From DATCMA01 sp036563645 (lineage in GTDB: Bacteria > Actinomycetota > Actinomycetes > Mycobacteriales > Micromonosporaceae): DNA of 64,000 nucleotides. This document shows, piece after piece, positions 25,050 to 33,373 of this stretch (position 1 is its first letter; each line of letters opens with the position of its first letter). Where the stretch lies: contig DATCMA010000004.1 in assembly GCA_036563645.1 (NCBI GenBank), positions 55,002 through 119,001 of the forward strand, in the 5' to 3' direction. Below the pieces are notes generated by a model. That model searched no databases and was not told the origin of the DNA. It saw only the letters and a program-made list of their open reading frames with translations. The translations under genes and the position numbers were made by a program.

Positions 25050-26498
25050 ATGACGCCCACGGAGACACTGCCTGTCGTGCGGCCCTTCATCAACGGTGAG
25101 TGGGTCGACGGCACGGGCGAGGAGGTCGTGGTTCGAGACAAGTTCTCGGACACCCCCGTCACCCGTGTCCAGTGCTCGGACCGTCAACAGGTGACAACGG
25201 CGGTCGATGGCGTGGTCGCGGCGGCGGCGACGATTCGGCTGTCGCAGTACGAGCGGTATCGGATCCTCTCGGCCGCGGCGGCGCTCGTCGAACGGCGGCG
25301 GGAGGAGCTGATGGAGGCGGTCCGCGTCGACACCGGGTTCGTGGCCGCCGACGTCACCCGGGAAGTCGAGCGGACTCAAGAGACGCTCCAACTCTGCGCC
25401 GAGGAGGCCAAGCGGCTGGCGGGCGAGGTTGTGCCGCTGGAGGGCGCCGCAGGCCAGCGTGGGCGCTTCGCCTACACGCGGTTCGACCCCCTTGGGGTCG
25501 TCTGCGCCATCACGCCGTTCAACTCCCCGCTGAACACGGTCGCCCACAAGCTGGGTCCGGCGCTCGCCGCGGGCAACGCGGTGATTCTCAAGCCCGCGAT
25601 GCAGACGCCGCGCTCCGCGGACGCCTTGATCCGACTGCTGCTGGACGCGGGTGTCCCGCCGCAGATGCTGTCGGTGGTCTATGGCGAGGGTTCCACGGTC
25701 GGCCAGTGGCTAGCCGAGGATCAGCGGATCGCCTACTACGCGTTCACCGGCAGCACCCGGGTCGGTGAGATCCTGCACCGGACCGTGGGGATGCGGCGGA
25801 CGCAGCTGGAGATGGGCAGCCTCGCGAGCACCATCATTTGCGCCGACGCGGACCTGGAGCGCAGCAGCCGGCTGGCGCTCACGGGCGCGTTCCGCAAGTC
25901 CGGCCAGGTGTGCACGTCAGTCCAGCGGCTGTACGTGCACCGGGATGTGGTCGGAGAGGTCACGGAGCGGCTCGCGGCAGCGCTGCAGGACGCGACCTGG
26001 GGCGACCCCGCGGATCCCGCGTGCTTCGTCGGTCCGCTCATCTCGCCTGCCGACGCCGAGCGGGTGAAGTCGTGGATCGATGAAGCCGTTGACCGTGGCG
26101 CCGACGTGGTTGCCGGTGGGGAGAAGCGGGGCAACGTCGTGGCGCCGACGGTCCTCACCCGGGTCGCCCGGGATACGACGATCATGCAGAACGAGGTCTT
26201 CGGTCCGGTGGTGTTGATCCGCGAGTTCACGGACCTGGCTGAGGCGATCGACGACGCCAACGCCACCCCGTACGGCCTGGCCGCGGGAATCTTCACCCGG
26301 GACATCGGCGCCGCCATGGAGGCGGCGGAGAAGCTGCAGATGGGCGCCGTGCACATCAACGAGACGTCGAGCAGCCGAGTGGATCTCATGCCGTTCGTCG
26401 GCGTGAAGCGGAGCGGTTTCGGCGGGGCGGAGGGCCCGCGCTACGCCATCCGCGACATGAGTCAGGAGCGCCTCATCACGGTGAGCAGGCCGTCGTAG
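25050..26498 (+). CDS. NAD(P)+-dependent aldehyde dehydrogenase
   Basis: A 482-residue non-acylating aldehyde dehydrogenase. The catalytic Cys is C288 in KSGQVCTSVQRLY, the general base Glu is E254 in QLEMGSLAS, a position usually surrounded by ELGG; AITPFNSPLNTVAHK, FTGSTRVGE and NEVFGPVV are family blocks. As last gene of the cluster it should oxidise the aldehyde released by the aldolase. Classical mhp clusters have the acylating MhpF instead, so this route would give a free acid rather than an acyl-CoA. AGAAAGGTGAAGG precedes the ATG. Confidence 0.92.
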   Translation: MTPTETLPVVRPFINGEWVDGTGEEVVVRDKFSDTPVTRVQCSDRQQVTTAVDGVVAAAATIRLSQYERYRILSAAAALVERRREELMEAVRVDTGFVAADVTREVERTQETLQLCAEEAKRLAGEVVPLEGAAGQRGRFAYTRFDPLGVVCAITPFNSPLNTVAHKLGPALAAGNAVILKPAMQTPRSADALIRLLLDAGVPPQMLSVVYGEGSTVGQWLAEDQRIAYYAFTGSTRVGEILHRTVGMRRTQLEMGSLASTIICADADLERSSRLALTGAFRKSGQVCTSVQRLYVHRDVVGEVTERLAAALQDATWGDPADPACFVGPLISPADAERVKSWIDEAVDRGADVVAGGEKRGNVVAPTVLTRVARDTTIMQNEVFGPVVLIREFTDLAEAIDDANATPYGLAAGIFTRDIGAAMEAAEKLQMGAVHINETSSSRVDLMPFVGVKRSGFGGAEGPRYAIRDMSQERLITVSRPS

Positions 26499-26530
26499 CG
26501 GGCGCTGGTCGTCGTCCCCTGTGCGGTGAT

Positions 26531-26565
26531 GGTGCGGCAGGCGGTGACGAACCGCCTGCCGCACC
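26531..26565 (+). terminator. Hairpin after the catabolic operon
   Basis: A perfect 15-bp stem, GGTGCGGCAGGCGGT (26531-26545) with ACCGCCTGCCGCACC (26551-26565), and a five-base loop, 33 bases after the aldehyde dehydrogenase stop. It is followed by GTTGTGTG rather than a clean T-run, so termination may need another factor. Confidence 0.7.
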
Positions 26566-26608
26566 GTTGTGTGCGCGACCGTTGTGTGCGCGACCGTTGT
26601 GTGCGCGA
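26564..26608. repeat. Three tandem copies of a 15-bp unit
   Basis: CCGTTGTGTGCGCGA occurs three times without gaps, starting on the last two bases of the preceding hairpin arm. It is non-coding and of the kind that can vary in copy number. Confidence 0.9.
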
Positions 26609-26675
26609 CGCGAACTCAGCCCGGGCGGCTTGGCCACGCGTCCCCTTTGCCGGCACATGATCCGGTGTGCGCGGG

Positions 26676-26692
26676 ATACGGATGGGGGGTAT
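26676..26692. promoter_or_regulatory. Candidate CsoR operator
   Basis: ATACGGATGGGGGGTAT has ATAC and GTAT ends around a G-tract, as in many CsoR sites, and lies 10-27 bases before csoR. Autoregulation by metal is inferred. Confidence 0.5.
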
Positions 26693-26702
26693 GGTGGCAA
26701 GC

Positions 26703-27032
26703 ATGACCGCACAGCAGCCGGCGCCGACTCCGGCCACCGCCGACGGGCACGGCGGGTACTGGTACGCGGCTGACAAGCACGCCCTGTTGAGCCGACTGCG
26801 CCGCATCGAAGGCCAGGTGCGCGGGCTGCAGCGGATGATTGAACAGGACACGTACTGCATCGACGTGATCACTCAGATCTCCGCGGCGACCCGGGCGCTC
26901 CAGGCCGTCGCGCTCGGCCTCCTCGAAGGACACATCGCGCACTGCGTGATGGAGGCCGCCAAGGACGGCGGTGATCCGTCGGGGAAGGTCAAGGAAGCGT
27001 CCGAGGCGATCGCCCGGCTGGTCCGCTCCTAG
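26703..27032 (+). CDS. csoR: CsoR-family metal-sensing repressor
   Basis: A 109-residue DUF156/CsoR protein. The copper ligand pattern Cys-His-Cys is present: Cys in DTYCIDVI, then His and Cys in GHIAHCV, with the intervening LEGHIAHC helix typical of CsoR. RIEGQVRGLQRMIEQD is the DNA-contact and tetramer region. Cu(I) binding releases DNA and derepresses copper-handling genes. ATG 26703 is used because an earlier start would place the presumed operator inside the gene. The gene downstream encodes an anchored His-rich protein; no copA is nearby. Confidence 0.93.
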   Translation: MTAQQPAPTPATADGHGGYWYAADKHALLSRLRRIEGQVRGLQRMIEQDTYCIDVITQISAATRALQAVALGLLEGHIAHCVMEAAKDGGDPSGKVKEASEAIARLVRS

Positions 27033-27100
27033 GTGTCGCGGGAGGGGAGTCGCGCAGATGGTCCGTATCCCCGTTGCGCCTCGTCTCGGCAGGGGTCTCC

Positions 27101-28048
27101 GTGGCTGACGCGGTGGCCACCCCATCGCGTACCCCCGCGTCCTCACCCCCGCCGTTCGCCGATCGGAGCACGCTGCGGCTCGCCGCTGTCATCGGTGGGC
27201 TCGCCCTCGCGATCGTCGCCGGTTTCGGGTTGGGGCGCCTCACCGACCCGGCCACCTCGGCGGCGACTGGTGCCTCCGCCGTCGCGCACACCCACCCACC
27301 GGGCATGGCGGCCCACCTCCACGGCGACCCCAGCGGGGCTGTGCCGGCGGACGGTCTGACCGTCAGCGCCGCGGGGTACACCCTCGTTCCCGAGACCACG
27401 CGGTGGCGGGTGGGGGTCCGCGACGACTTCCGCTTCACCATCGTCGGCCCGGATCGCAAGCCGGTGACGTCCTTCGCGATTGTCCACGAGAAGCCCTTGC
27501 ACATGATCGTCGTGCATCGGGATCTCGACGGCTACCAGCACCTCCACCCCGATATGGCGCCCGACGGCACCTGGCGCGTGCCGCTCGAGCTGCCCCGTCC
27601 CGGGGTGTGGCGCGTCTACGCCGACTTCAGCGCGCTCGACGCCGCCGGCACGGCGACGCCGCTCACCTTGGGCGTGGACCTCACCGTGGCCGGTGACTAC
27701 CAGCCGCGAGCGCTCGCGGCTCCGGCGCGCACCGCGACGGTCGACGGGTTCACCGTCACCTACGAGGGGACGCCACAGAGCGGCGTCGTCAACCCGGTGC
27801 TGTTCCGCATCAGTCGGGACGGCGCCCCGGTGACGGATCTGGAGCCGTACCTCGGGGCGTACGGGCACCTGGTGGTCCTCCGCGAGGGAGACCTCGCCTA
27901 CGTGCACGTGCACCCGGAGGAGCGGGTGGTCGACGACGGCGTGCGGTTCTGGCTCAGCGTGCCCGGCCCCGGGCGCTACCGCATGTTCTTCGACTTCCAA
28001 CTCGCGGGCGTCGTCCGTACCGCGGAGTTCACTCTCGCGGTCGAGTAA
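27101..28048 (+). CDS. Membrane-anchored His-rich extracytoplasmic protein, likely metal-linked
   Basis: A 315-residue protein. A hydrophobic segment (about residues 23-45) anchors it, with the rest outside. Many His residues stand in clusters: HTHPPGMAAHLHGD, KPLHMIVVHRDLDGYQHLHPDM and YGHLVVLREGDLAYVHVHPEE. The body looks like two similar beta-rich repeats (about 95-200 and 215-310), each ending in a His cluster. Proteins like this often sit beside CsoR and copper ATPases. A role in binding or delivering copper outside the membrane is inferred. GTG 27101 follows AGGGG; TTG 27074 is less likely. Confidence 0.72.
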   Translation: MADAVATPSRTPASSPPPFADRSTLRLAAVIGGLALAIVAGFGLGRLTDPATSAATGASAVAHTHPPGMAAHLHGDPSGAVPADGLTVSAAGYTLVPETTRWRVGVRDDFRFTIVGPDRKPVTSFAIVHEKPLHMIVVHRDLDGYQHLHPDMAPDGTWRVPLELPRPGVWRVYADFSALDAAGTATPLTLGVDLTVAGDYQPRALAAPARTATVDGFTVTYEGTPQSGVVNPVLFRISRDGAPVTDLEPYLGAYGHLVVLREGDLAYVHVHPEERVVDDGVRFWLSVPGPGRYRMFFDFQLAGVVRTAEFTLAVE

Positions 28049-28063
28049 GTCCGCGCCGGCGGC

Positions 28064-29266
28064 TCAGCCCTCCCGGCGCGCGCCAGCCCGCCCCGACGCG
28101 CTGTCGAGCAGCGTCTGCAACCGCGGCGTCACCTGCCACGCGTCGACCAGCGCGGCGTACTCCGCGCGCTGTTCGGGCGTCGGTGGGGCGTCCGTGCGCC
28201 GGGCCCGCACGAGCAGGTTGCGCGGCGTGTGCTGCGAGTCGACGAACTCGACGACGTCGACGCGGTAGCCGTGCAGGCGGAGCAGCGCCGCCCGCAGGGC
28301 GTCGGTGAGCACGTCAGCGAAGCGCTCCCGCAGGATCCCGTGCGCGGTCAGCAGACGGTACGGCTCGGGGGCGCGCCGGTGGCGCAACTGGGCGGCGATG
28401 TCGTGGTGGCAGCAGGGCGCGGCGAGCACCCATTGGGCGTTCCACCACACGGCGCGGGCGAGGGCCTCATCCGTGGCGGTGTCGCAGGCGTGCAGGGCGA
28501 GCACGAGATCGGGCGGGGGATCGATCGGCGTGTCGAGGATGGTGCCGGCGACGAAGCGCATTCCGTCGCTGTAGCCGAGCTGGGCCGCGAGGGCGGTGTT
28601 GCGCTGGCGCTGGTCTTCGCGGACGTCGACGCCGACGATCTCGACGTTCACGCCGCGGTCGGTGAGGTAGCGGTACGCGGCGAAGGTGAGGTACGCGTTG
28701 CCGCAGCCGAGGTCGGCGACGCGAAACGGGCGGTCCCCGAGGAGCCGCTCCGGCTCGCCGGTGAGGAGCGCGTCGGGCAACGTCGCGGTGAGCGCGCGGA
28801 GGAACGCGTCAACTTGGCGCCGCTTCGCCGCGTTCGCGCCGACCGCGGTGAAGAGGGGATCGCCCGGATCGAGCAGGTACTGCTTCGGGCGATCGTGGGC
28901 GGTGGTCCGCGGGATGGGGCGGGCGGTGGCGGCGCGGTGGACCTGCGCTTCGCCTTTCTTCGTGACCCGGAGCTGGACGGTGACGGTGGTCGTCTCGACG
29001 TGCCAGTTGCCGAACGGCTCCGCGAGCAGCGCGTCGACCGTCACCTCCGCTTCGGCTGGGGTGAGGTTGCGGGTCAACGGCCGCGTCCCATCGGTGGTGA
29101 CGACCTGCAACCGGGGACCGCTCTTGAGGAGTACCGGGCGCAGCTCGGCCCGCACGTACGCGGGCACCTGGCCCCGACGGCGACCGGCGGCGATGGCCCG
29201 AGTGAGATTGGGGCCGAGCAGGAGCTCGCGTACCTCGGCGAGAGCCTGGCTGAGCGGTTCCGGCAT
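28064..29266 (-). CDS. SAM-dependent methyltransferase-like protein
   Basis: A protein of about 400 residues. The C-terminal half has a SAM-binding motif (VADLGCGNAYLTFAAYRYL, then VGVDVREDQ), with LALHACDTATDEALA and APCCHHDIA, the layout seen in METTL25-like and related Methyltransf_32 proteins that act on RNA or protein. The N-terminal 150 residues form a separate domain with no recognised motif. The ATG at 29266 lies two bases after the stop of the metallo-hydrolase gene, so the two are co-transcribed and probably coupled. The substrate is unknown. Confidence 0.8.
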   Translation of the reverse strand: MPEPLSQALAEVRELLLGPNLTRAIAAGRRRGQVPAYVRAELRPVLLKSGPRLQVVTTDGTRPLTRNLTPAEAEVTVDALLAEPFGNWHVETTTVTVQLRVTKKGEAQVHRAATARPIPRTTAHDRPKQYLLDPGDPLFTAVGANAAKRRQVDAFLRALTATLPDALLTGEPERLLGDRPFRVADLGCGNAYLTFAAYRYLTDRGVNVEIVGVDVREDQRQRNTALAAQLGYSDGMRFVAGTILDTPIDPPPDLVLALHACDTATDEALARAVWWNAQWVLAAPCCHHDIAAQLRHRRAPEPYRLLTAHGILRERFADVLTDALRAALLRLHGYRVDVVEFVDSQHTPRNLLVRARRTDAPPTPEQRAEYAALVDAWQVTPRLQTLLDSASGRAGARREG

Positions 29267-29268
29267 GC

Positions 29269-30252
29269 CTACATCATCCGGGTCTCCCCGATCGCCAGGT
29301 TCCACAGGTCCTCCGTCGGCCGACCGGTGGCCGCCCAGGCCCGCGTCGCCCGTTCCACCGGCTCGAGGATGGGCTCGGCCGAGAGGACGAACGTGCCCCA
29401 GTGCATGCTCGCCATCCGCCGCGCCCCCACATCGTCACTGGCCCGCACCGCTTCCTCGGGGTTGACGTGCACGGAGCTGAGGAAGGTGTTCGGTTCGTAG
29501 CCCCCGATCGGCATCAAGGCGAGATCGATGTCGGGGTAGCGGGCGCCGATCTGCGCGAACCAGTGTCCGTATCCGGTGTCCCCGGCGAAGTAGATGCGGG
29601 TGCCGTCGTCGGCGGTGAGGATCCAGCCGCCCCAGAGGGTGCGATTGGTGTCGGTGAGGGTCCGGCGACTCCAGTGGTGAGCGGGCACGAAGTCCAAGCG
29701 CACACCGCCGCCCGGCCGATCCGTGCCGACCTCACAGGTCTCCCACCAGTCCAGCTCGGTGACGTCCCAGAAGCCGCGCCGCCGAAACCAGTCGCCGAGT
29801 TTGGCGGGGACGAAGAGGGGTGTGTGCCGGGGTAGCCGGCGGATGGTCGGGGCGTCGAGGTGGTCGTAGTGGTTGTGGCTGATGACGACCGCGTCGACCG
29901 GCGGGAGCGCCTCCCACGGCAGCCCGACCGGGGTGATTCGCCGCCGCACCCCGGGGATCCGGTGGGACCAGACCGGGTCGGTGAGCACCGTCAGGCCGCC
30001 GATCTGCAGGACGTACGTCGCGTGACCCACCCAGGTGACCAGCGTCTGACCGGGTTGGGCGCGGGGCAGCACCCGGCAGGGGCGCGCCGGGATCCGCGCC
30101 GCGTCCCGCAGGTCTCGGCGCGGACCGAGCTCCCGAAAGATCTGCAGCAGCTCGCGGTAGGCGGGAAGCGGTGCGGTGAGGCGGTCGGTGAAGGTGGCTG
30201 GCCACGCGCGCGGCGCGGCGCGAGGGGCTACGCGCAGCGGTACCTCGACCAT
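29269..30252 (-). CDS. MBL-fold metallo-hydrolase (NAPE-PLD/UlaG-like)
   Basis: A 327-residue metallo-beta-lactamase fold protein. The zinc motif SHNHYDHLD is intact; VTWVGHATYVLQIGGLTVLTDPVWSHR is typical of the UlaG/NAPE-PLD-like lipid or phosphoester hydrolases, and PAHHWSRRTLTDTNRTLWGGW and FAGDTGYG follow. The ATG at 30252 has GGGAGG directly upstream, so the longer frame to 30315 is rejected. It is the first gene of a pair with the methyltransferase. Confidence 0.9.
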   Translation of the reverse strand: MVEVPLRVAPRAAPRAWPATFTDRLTAPLPAYRELLQIFRELGPRRDLRDAARIPARPCRVLPRAQPGQTLVTWVGHATYVLQIGGLTVLTDPVWSHRIPGVRRRITPVGLPWEALPPVDAVVISHNHYDHLDAPTIRRLPRHTPLFVPAKLGDWFRRRGFWDVTELDWWETCEVGTDRPGGGVRLDFVPAHHWSRRTLTDTNRTLWGGWILTADDGTRIYFAGDTGYGHWFAQIGARYPDIDLALMPIGGYEPNTFLSSVHVNPEEAVRASDDVGARRMASMHWGTFVLSAEPILEPVERATRAWAATGRPTEDLWNLAIGETRMM

Positions 30253-30362
30253 CCCACCTCCCGCGCCGTCGGGGACCGGCGGCCGATCGGGCGCGCGTGA
30301 GGGCGCGGCGCCCACGCCGGCCTACTCGGAGCGGGTCCCGGATACCCAGATCTGGCCGCCTG

Positions 30363-31970
30363 TCACGTGTCGGTGTCGGCGGTGGGGGACGTGGCCGCGG
30401 GCAGGATGCGCCGGCGCCGACGCCGACGGCGCTGTGCCGGCGCGGAACCCCCGTCGCCGTTCTCGGTGGACGCGGCGCCGGTGGGCGCCTCGGGGGCGGT
30501 GGGGGCCGGCTCGGCCGCCGCCTCGAGGCGACCGCCCCGGCGCCGTCGCCGGCGCCGGCGCGGACGGTCCGCCGGTTCGGGCGTGGGCGCGGTCTCCTGC
30601 GCGCTGGGGCTCGTGGAGCGCCGCCGCCGACGCCGACGGCGACGCCCCGGTGAACGAGGAGCCTCCTCCTTCTCCTCGGCCTCCGCGGCCAGCCCGGCCC
30701 GGGTGCGCTGCGCGCTGGGCAGGACACCCGTGACGTCGGTCGGGATGTCGAGATCGGTGTAGAGGTGAGCCGAGGTGTGGTACGTCTCCGGCGGGTCCGG
30801 GACGCCGAGCCCCAAGGACTTGTCGATGAGCTGCCAGCGGGGCAGCTCCTCCCAGTCGACGAAGGTCACCGCCACCCCACTCGCTCCGGCTCGACCGGTG
30901 CGGCCGATGCGGTGGGTGTAGGTGTCGGCGTCCTCCGGGCAGTCGTAGTTGACGACGTGAGTGACCCCGGACACGTCGAGTCCGCGGGCTGCGACGTCCG
31001 TCGCGACGAGCACGTCCACCTTGCCGGCTCGGAACGCGCGCAGCGCCCGTTCCCGCGCGCGCTGTCCGAGGTCGCCGTGGACCGCCGCAGCGGCGAACCC
31101 CCGGAAGTCCAGCTCGTCCGCGAGCCGGTCGGCGGCCCGCTTCGTGCGGGTGAAGATCATCGTCAGGCCGCGGCCGCGGGCCTGGAGGACCCGGGCCAGC
31201 ACCTCCATCTTGTTCAGGGGATGGGTGCGGTAGATGAGCTGTCGGGTCTGAGGTGAGGTGCCGGCCTGCGTGGTGTCCCCGGCGTGGACCGTGACCGGTT
31301 GGCGGAGGAACCGCCGAGCGAGCGCGACGATCGGCTCGGGCATGGTGGCCGAGAAGAGCATGGTCTGCCGCTCGTCCGGCACCAACGCGAAGATCTTCTC
31401 GACGTCGTCGAGGAAGCCGAGGTCGAGCATGCGGTCGGCTTCGTCGAGGACGAGCGCGCGCACTTTCCCCAGGTGGAGGTGCCCCTGCTCGGCGAGGTCC
31501 AGTAGCCGGCCCGGCGTGCCGACGAGAATCTCGACCCCGGCGCGCAGCGCCTCGATTTGGGGTTCGTAGCTGACCCCGCCGTAGATCGGCAGGACTCGGA
31601 TGCCCCGGGTCGCGCCCGCGGCGGCGATGTCCTTGGCGACTTGCAGGCCGAGTTCCCGGGTCGGGACGACGACGAGCGCTTGGGGGTGGCCATCGGCGCC
31701 CTCGGCGGGGGCGAGGACTCGATCGACGAGGGGGACGCCGAAGCTCAGCGTCTTCCCCGTGCCGGTGGGGGCTTGACCGATGAGGTCGCTGCCCCGCAGC
31801 GCGATCGGCAGGGTGTACTCCTGGATGGCGAAGGCCCGGGTGATCCCGATGGCGGCGAGCGCCTCGACGGTCTCGGGTCGCACACCCAGGTCAGCGAAGG
31901 TCGGACTATCGGGACGCACCGGCGCTTGTGTCACCTCGTCGCCGGCGTGCGTAGCGTTGCTCTCAGTCAT
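30363..31970 (-). CDS. DEAD-box RNA helicase with poly-Arg tail
   Basis: A 535-residue ATP-dependent RNA helicase. Motifs: Q (FADLGVRPETVEALAAIGITRAFAIQ), I (APTGTGKT), Ia (VPTRELGLQ), II (VLDEADRMLD), III (SATMP), V (DVAARGLD) and VI (HRIGRTGRAG). The tail after about residue 430 is disordered and holds three runs of eight or nine Arg (GRRRRRRRRRS, PRRRRRRRRG, QRRRRRRRRI), expected to bind RNA non-specifically, as in cold-shock or RNA-degradation helicases. The conserved neighbours DUF3107 and TetR are found beside it in other actinobacteria. Confidence 0.95.
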   Translation of the reverse strand: MTESNATHAGDEVTQAPVRPDSPTFADLGVRPETVEALAAIGITRAFAIQEYTLPIALRGSDLIGQAPTGTGKTLSFGVPLVDRVLAPAEGADGHPQALVVVPTRELGLQVAKDIAAAGATRGIRVLPIYGGVSYEPQIEALRAGVEILVGTPGRLLDLAEQGHLHLGKVRALVLDEADRMLDLGFLDDVEKIFALVPDERQTMLFSATMPEPIVALARRFLRQPVTVHAGDTTQAGTSPQTRQLIYRTHPLNKMEVLARVLQARGRGLTMIFTRTKRAADRLADELDFRGFAAAAVHGDLGQRARERALRAFRAGKVDVLVATDVAARGLDVSGVTHVVNYDCPEDADTYTHRIGRTGRAGASGVAVTFVDWEELPRWQLIDKSLGLGVPDPPETYHTSAHLYTDLDIPTDVTGVLPSAQRTRAGLAAEAEEKEEAPRSPGRRRRRRRRRSTSPSAQETAPTPEPADRPRRRRRRRRGGRLEAAAEPAPTAPEAPTGAASTENGDGGSAPAQRRRRRRRRILPAATSPTADTDT

Positions 31971-32307
31971 GAAGGTCTAGGGGTGCCCTCTCGTGGATGC
32001 GCCTGCGGTGTGGAGGCGCGTACGGAATAAGGCGCGGGCCGCACGCGGGGAACGGCGAACGCGGGCCACACGCGCGTCGGGGGAGAGGCAAAAAGCGGCT
32101 TAACGCCCGCAGTAACGCTCTTTATCGTACCCGACCCACCTTTGACCTGGTCGGAACGTGGGTACGGCAAGTTACTCAGTCGTTAAGTGTGATCTTTATT
32201 ACACGCCTGCCGTCGCGGGCGGCCACCCCGACGGCGACGAGCGCCAGACGAAGACAACAGACCCCGCCGGCCGGGCGCACGTCGACGGCTCGCGGCGGGG
32301 TTGGTGG
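31971..32307. other. Gene-free region with Crp/GlxR-like site
   Basis: 337 bases upstream of the helicase with no supported gene. The middle is unusually AT-rich for the window. GTGTGATCTTTATTACAC (32187-32204) fits TGTGA-N6-TcACA with one mismatch, a Crp/GlxR-type site. It could act on the helicase promoter. Confidence 0.45.
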
Positions 32308-32532
32308 CTATCGGACGGTGAAGCCCACCGGACGCGGCGACGCCGCGGCGATCTCGACGTAGGCAATCTTGCTCACCGGCACGATGACGCGGCGGCCCTT
32401 GTCGTCGGTCAGCGAGAGGGTTTCGCGGTTGGCGAGGGCGTCCGTGACGATCTGCTCGACCTCAGCCGGCGTCTGGGCACTCTCCAAGACCAACTCGCGC
32501 GGCGCGTACTGCACGCCGATCTTGACCTCCAC
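32308..32532 (-). CDS. DUF3107 family protein
   Basis: A 74-residue conserved actinobacterial protein (MEVKIGVQYAPRELVLESAQ...). The sequence predicts a small alpha/beta domain with a central helix (TPAEVEQIVTDAL). Function unknown. GGAGGAG lies just before the ATG. It stands between the helicase and the TetR gene, an order kept in many actinobacteria. Confidence 0.9.
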   Translation of the reverse strand: MEVKIGVQYAPRELVLESAQTPAEVEQIVTDALANRETLSLTDDKGRRVIVPVSKIAYVEIAAASPRPVGFTVR

Positions 32533-32598
32533 CGCTCCTCCTCATCCGGGCCGGAAACAGCACCCGTGCGAAGGCTAACCGATCCCGGACGCCAACGG

Positions 32599-33225
32599 TC
32601 AGACCGCCTCTCCTTGCAGGGGGAAGCTGGCGATGCCGCGCCAAATCAGGGCGGCGAGGAGCGCTTCCGCGTCCGGCTTCGGGACCTGCCGGCCACTGGC
32701 GAGCCAGAACTGGGCCGCGGCCTCGGCCGCGCCGACGATGCCGGAGGCGAGGAGCTCGGCGCGGGGACGGTCGACACCGGTGTCGGCGATGATCGTGTCG
32801 GCGATGGCGGCCACGCACTCCGCCTCCACCCGGGCGACTCGCTCGGCGACCGCTGGTTCGTGCCGCAGGTCCGACATGAAGACCAGGCGGAAGGCCTCGT
32901 CCTCGTGGTCGACGAAGTCGAAGTACGCCTGCATCGCGCCCTTGACGCGCTCCTTGTTGTCCGCCGTCGCGGCCATGGCTGCCCGCACCCGCGTGACGAT
33001 CGCCTCGCAGTGGGTGTCGAGCAGCGCGAGGTAGAGCTCGAGCTTCCCTGGGAAGTGCTGGTAGAGCACGGGCTTGGAGACTCCTGCCCGCTCGGCGATG
33101 TCATCCATCGCCGCGGCGTGGTAGCCGTTCGCGACGAACACCTCCTGCGCGGCGGCGAGCAACTGTTTACGGCGTGCCGAACGCGGCAGGCGCGCGGTCC
33201 GGCCGGCGAGCTGAGCGCCGGGCAT
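32599..33225 (-). CDS. TetR-family transcriptional regulator
   Basis: A 208-residue regulator. The N-terminal helix-turn-helix is at about residues 15-60 (RKQLLAAAQEVFVANGYHAAAMDDIAERAGVSKPVLYQHFPGKLELY); the rest is the helical ligand domain. ATG 33225 is chosen because GGAGGTGGAG precedes it; the longer TTG start at 33264 has no ribosome site. Ligand and target are unknown. Divergent from the proline-rich protein gene, which it could control through the 148-base gap. Confidence 0.9.
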   Translation of the reverse strand: MPGAQLAGRTARLPRSARRKQLLAAAQEVFVANGYHAAAMDDIAERAGVSKPVLYQHFPGKLELYLALLDTHCEAIVTRVRAAMAATADNKERVKGAMQAYFDFVDHEDEAFRLVFMSDLRHEPAVAERVARVEAECVAAIADTIIADTGVDRPRAELLASGIVGAAEAAAQFWLASGRQVPKPDAEALLAALIWRGIASFPLQGEAV

Positions 33226-33373
33226 CTCCACCTCCGAATCAGGCGTCACAGGCGAGTTGTGCAAACCCTAATGATCAGGTGATATGGCCTGACCATCGAA
33301 TTGGGCTGACCTCGCAACTTATCGCCACTGTCAGCAGACGGTAGCCTCAGCGAGGGCGACCGAGGAGCGCACG

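Noticed and set aside
26564..26608. The triple 15-bp repeat as a CRISPR-like or plasmid-iteron element
   Set aside because: The copies are directly adjacent with no spacers, only three in number, and there is no replication or cas gene nearby.
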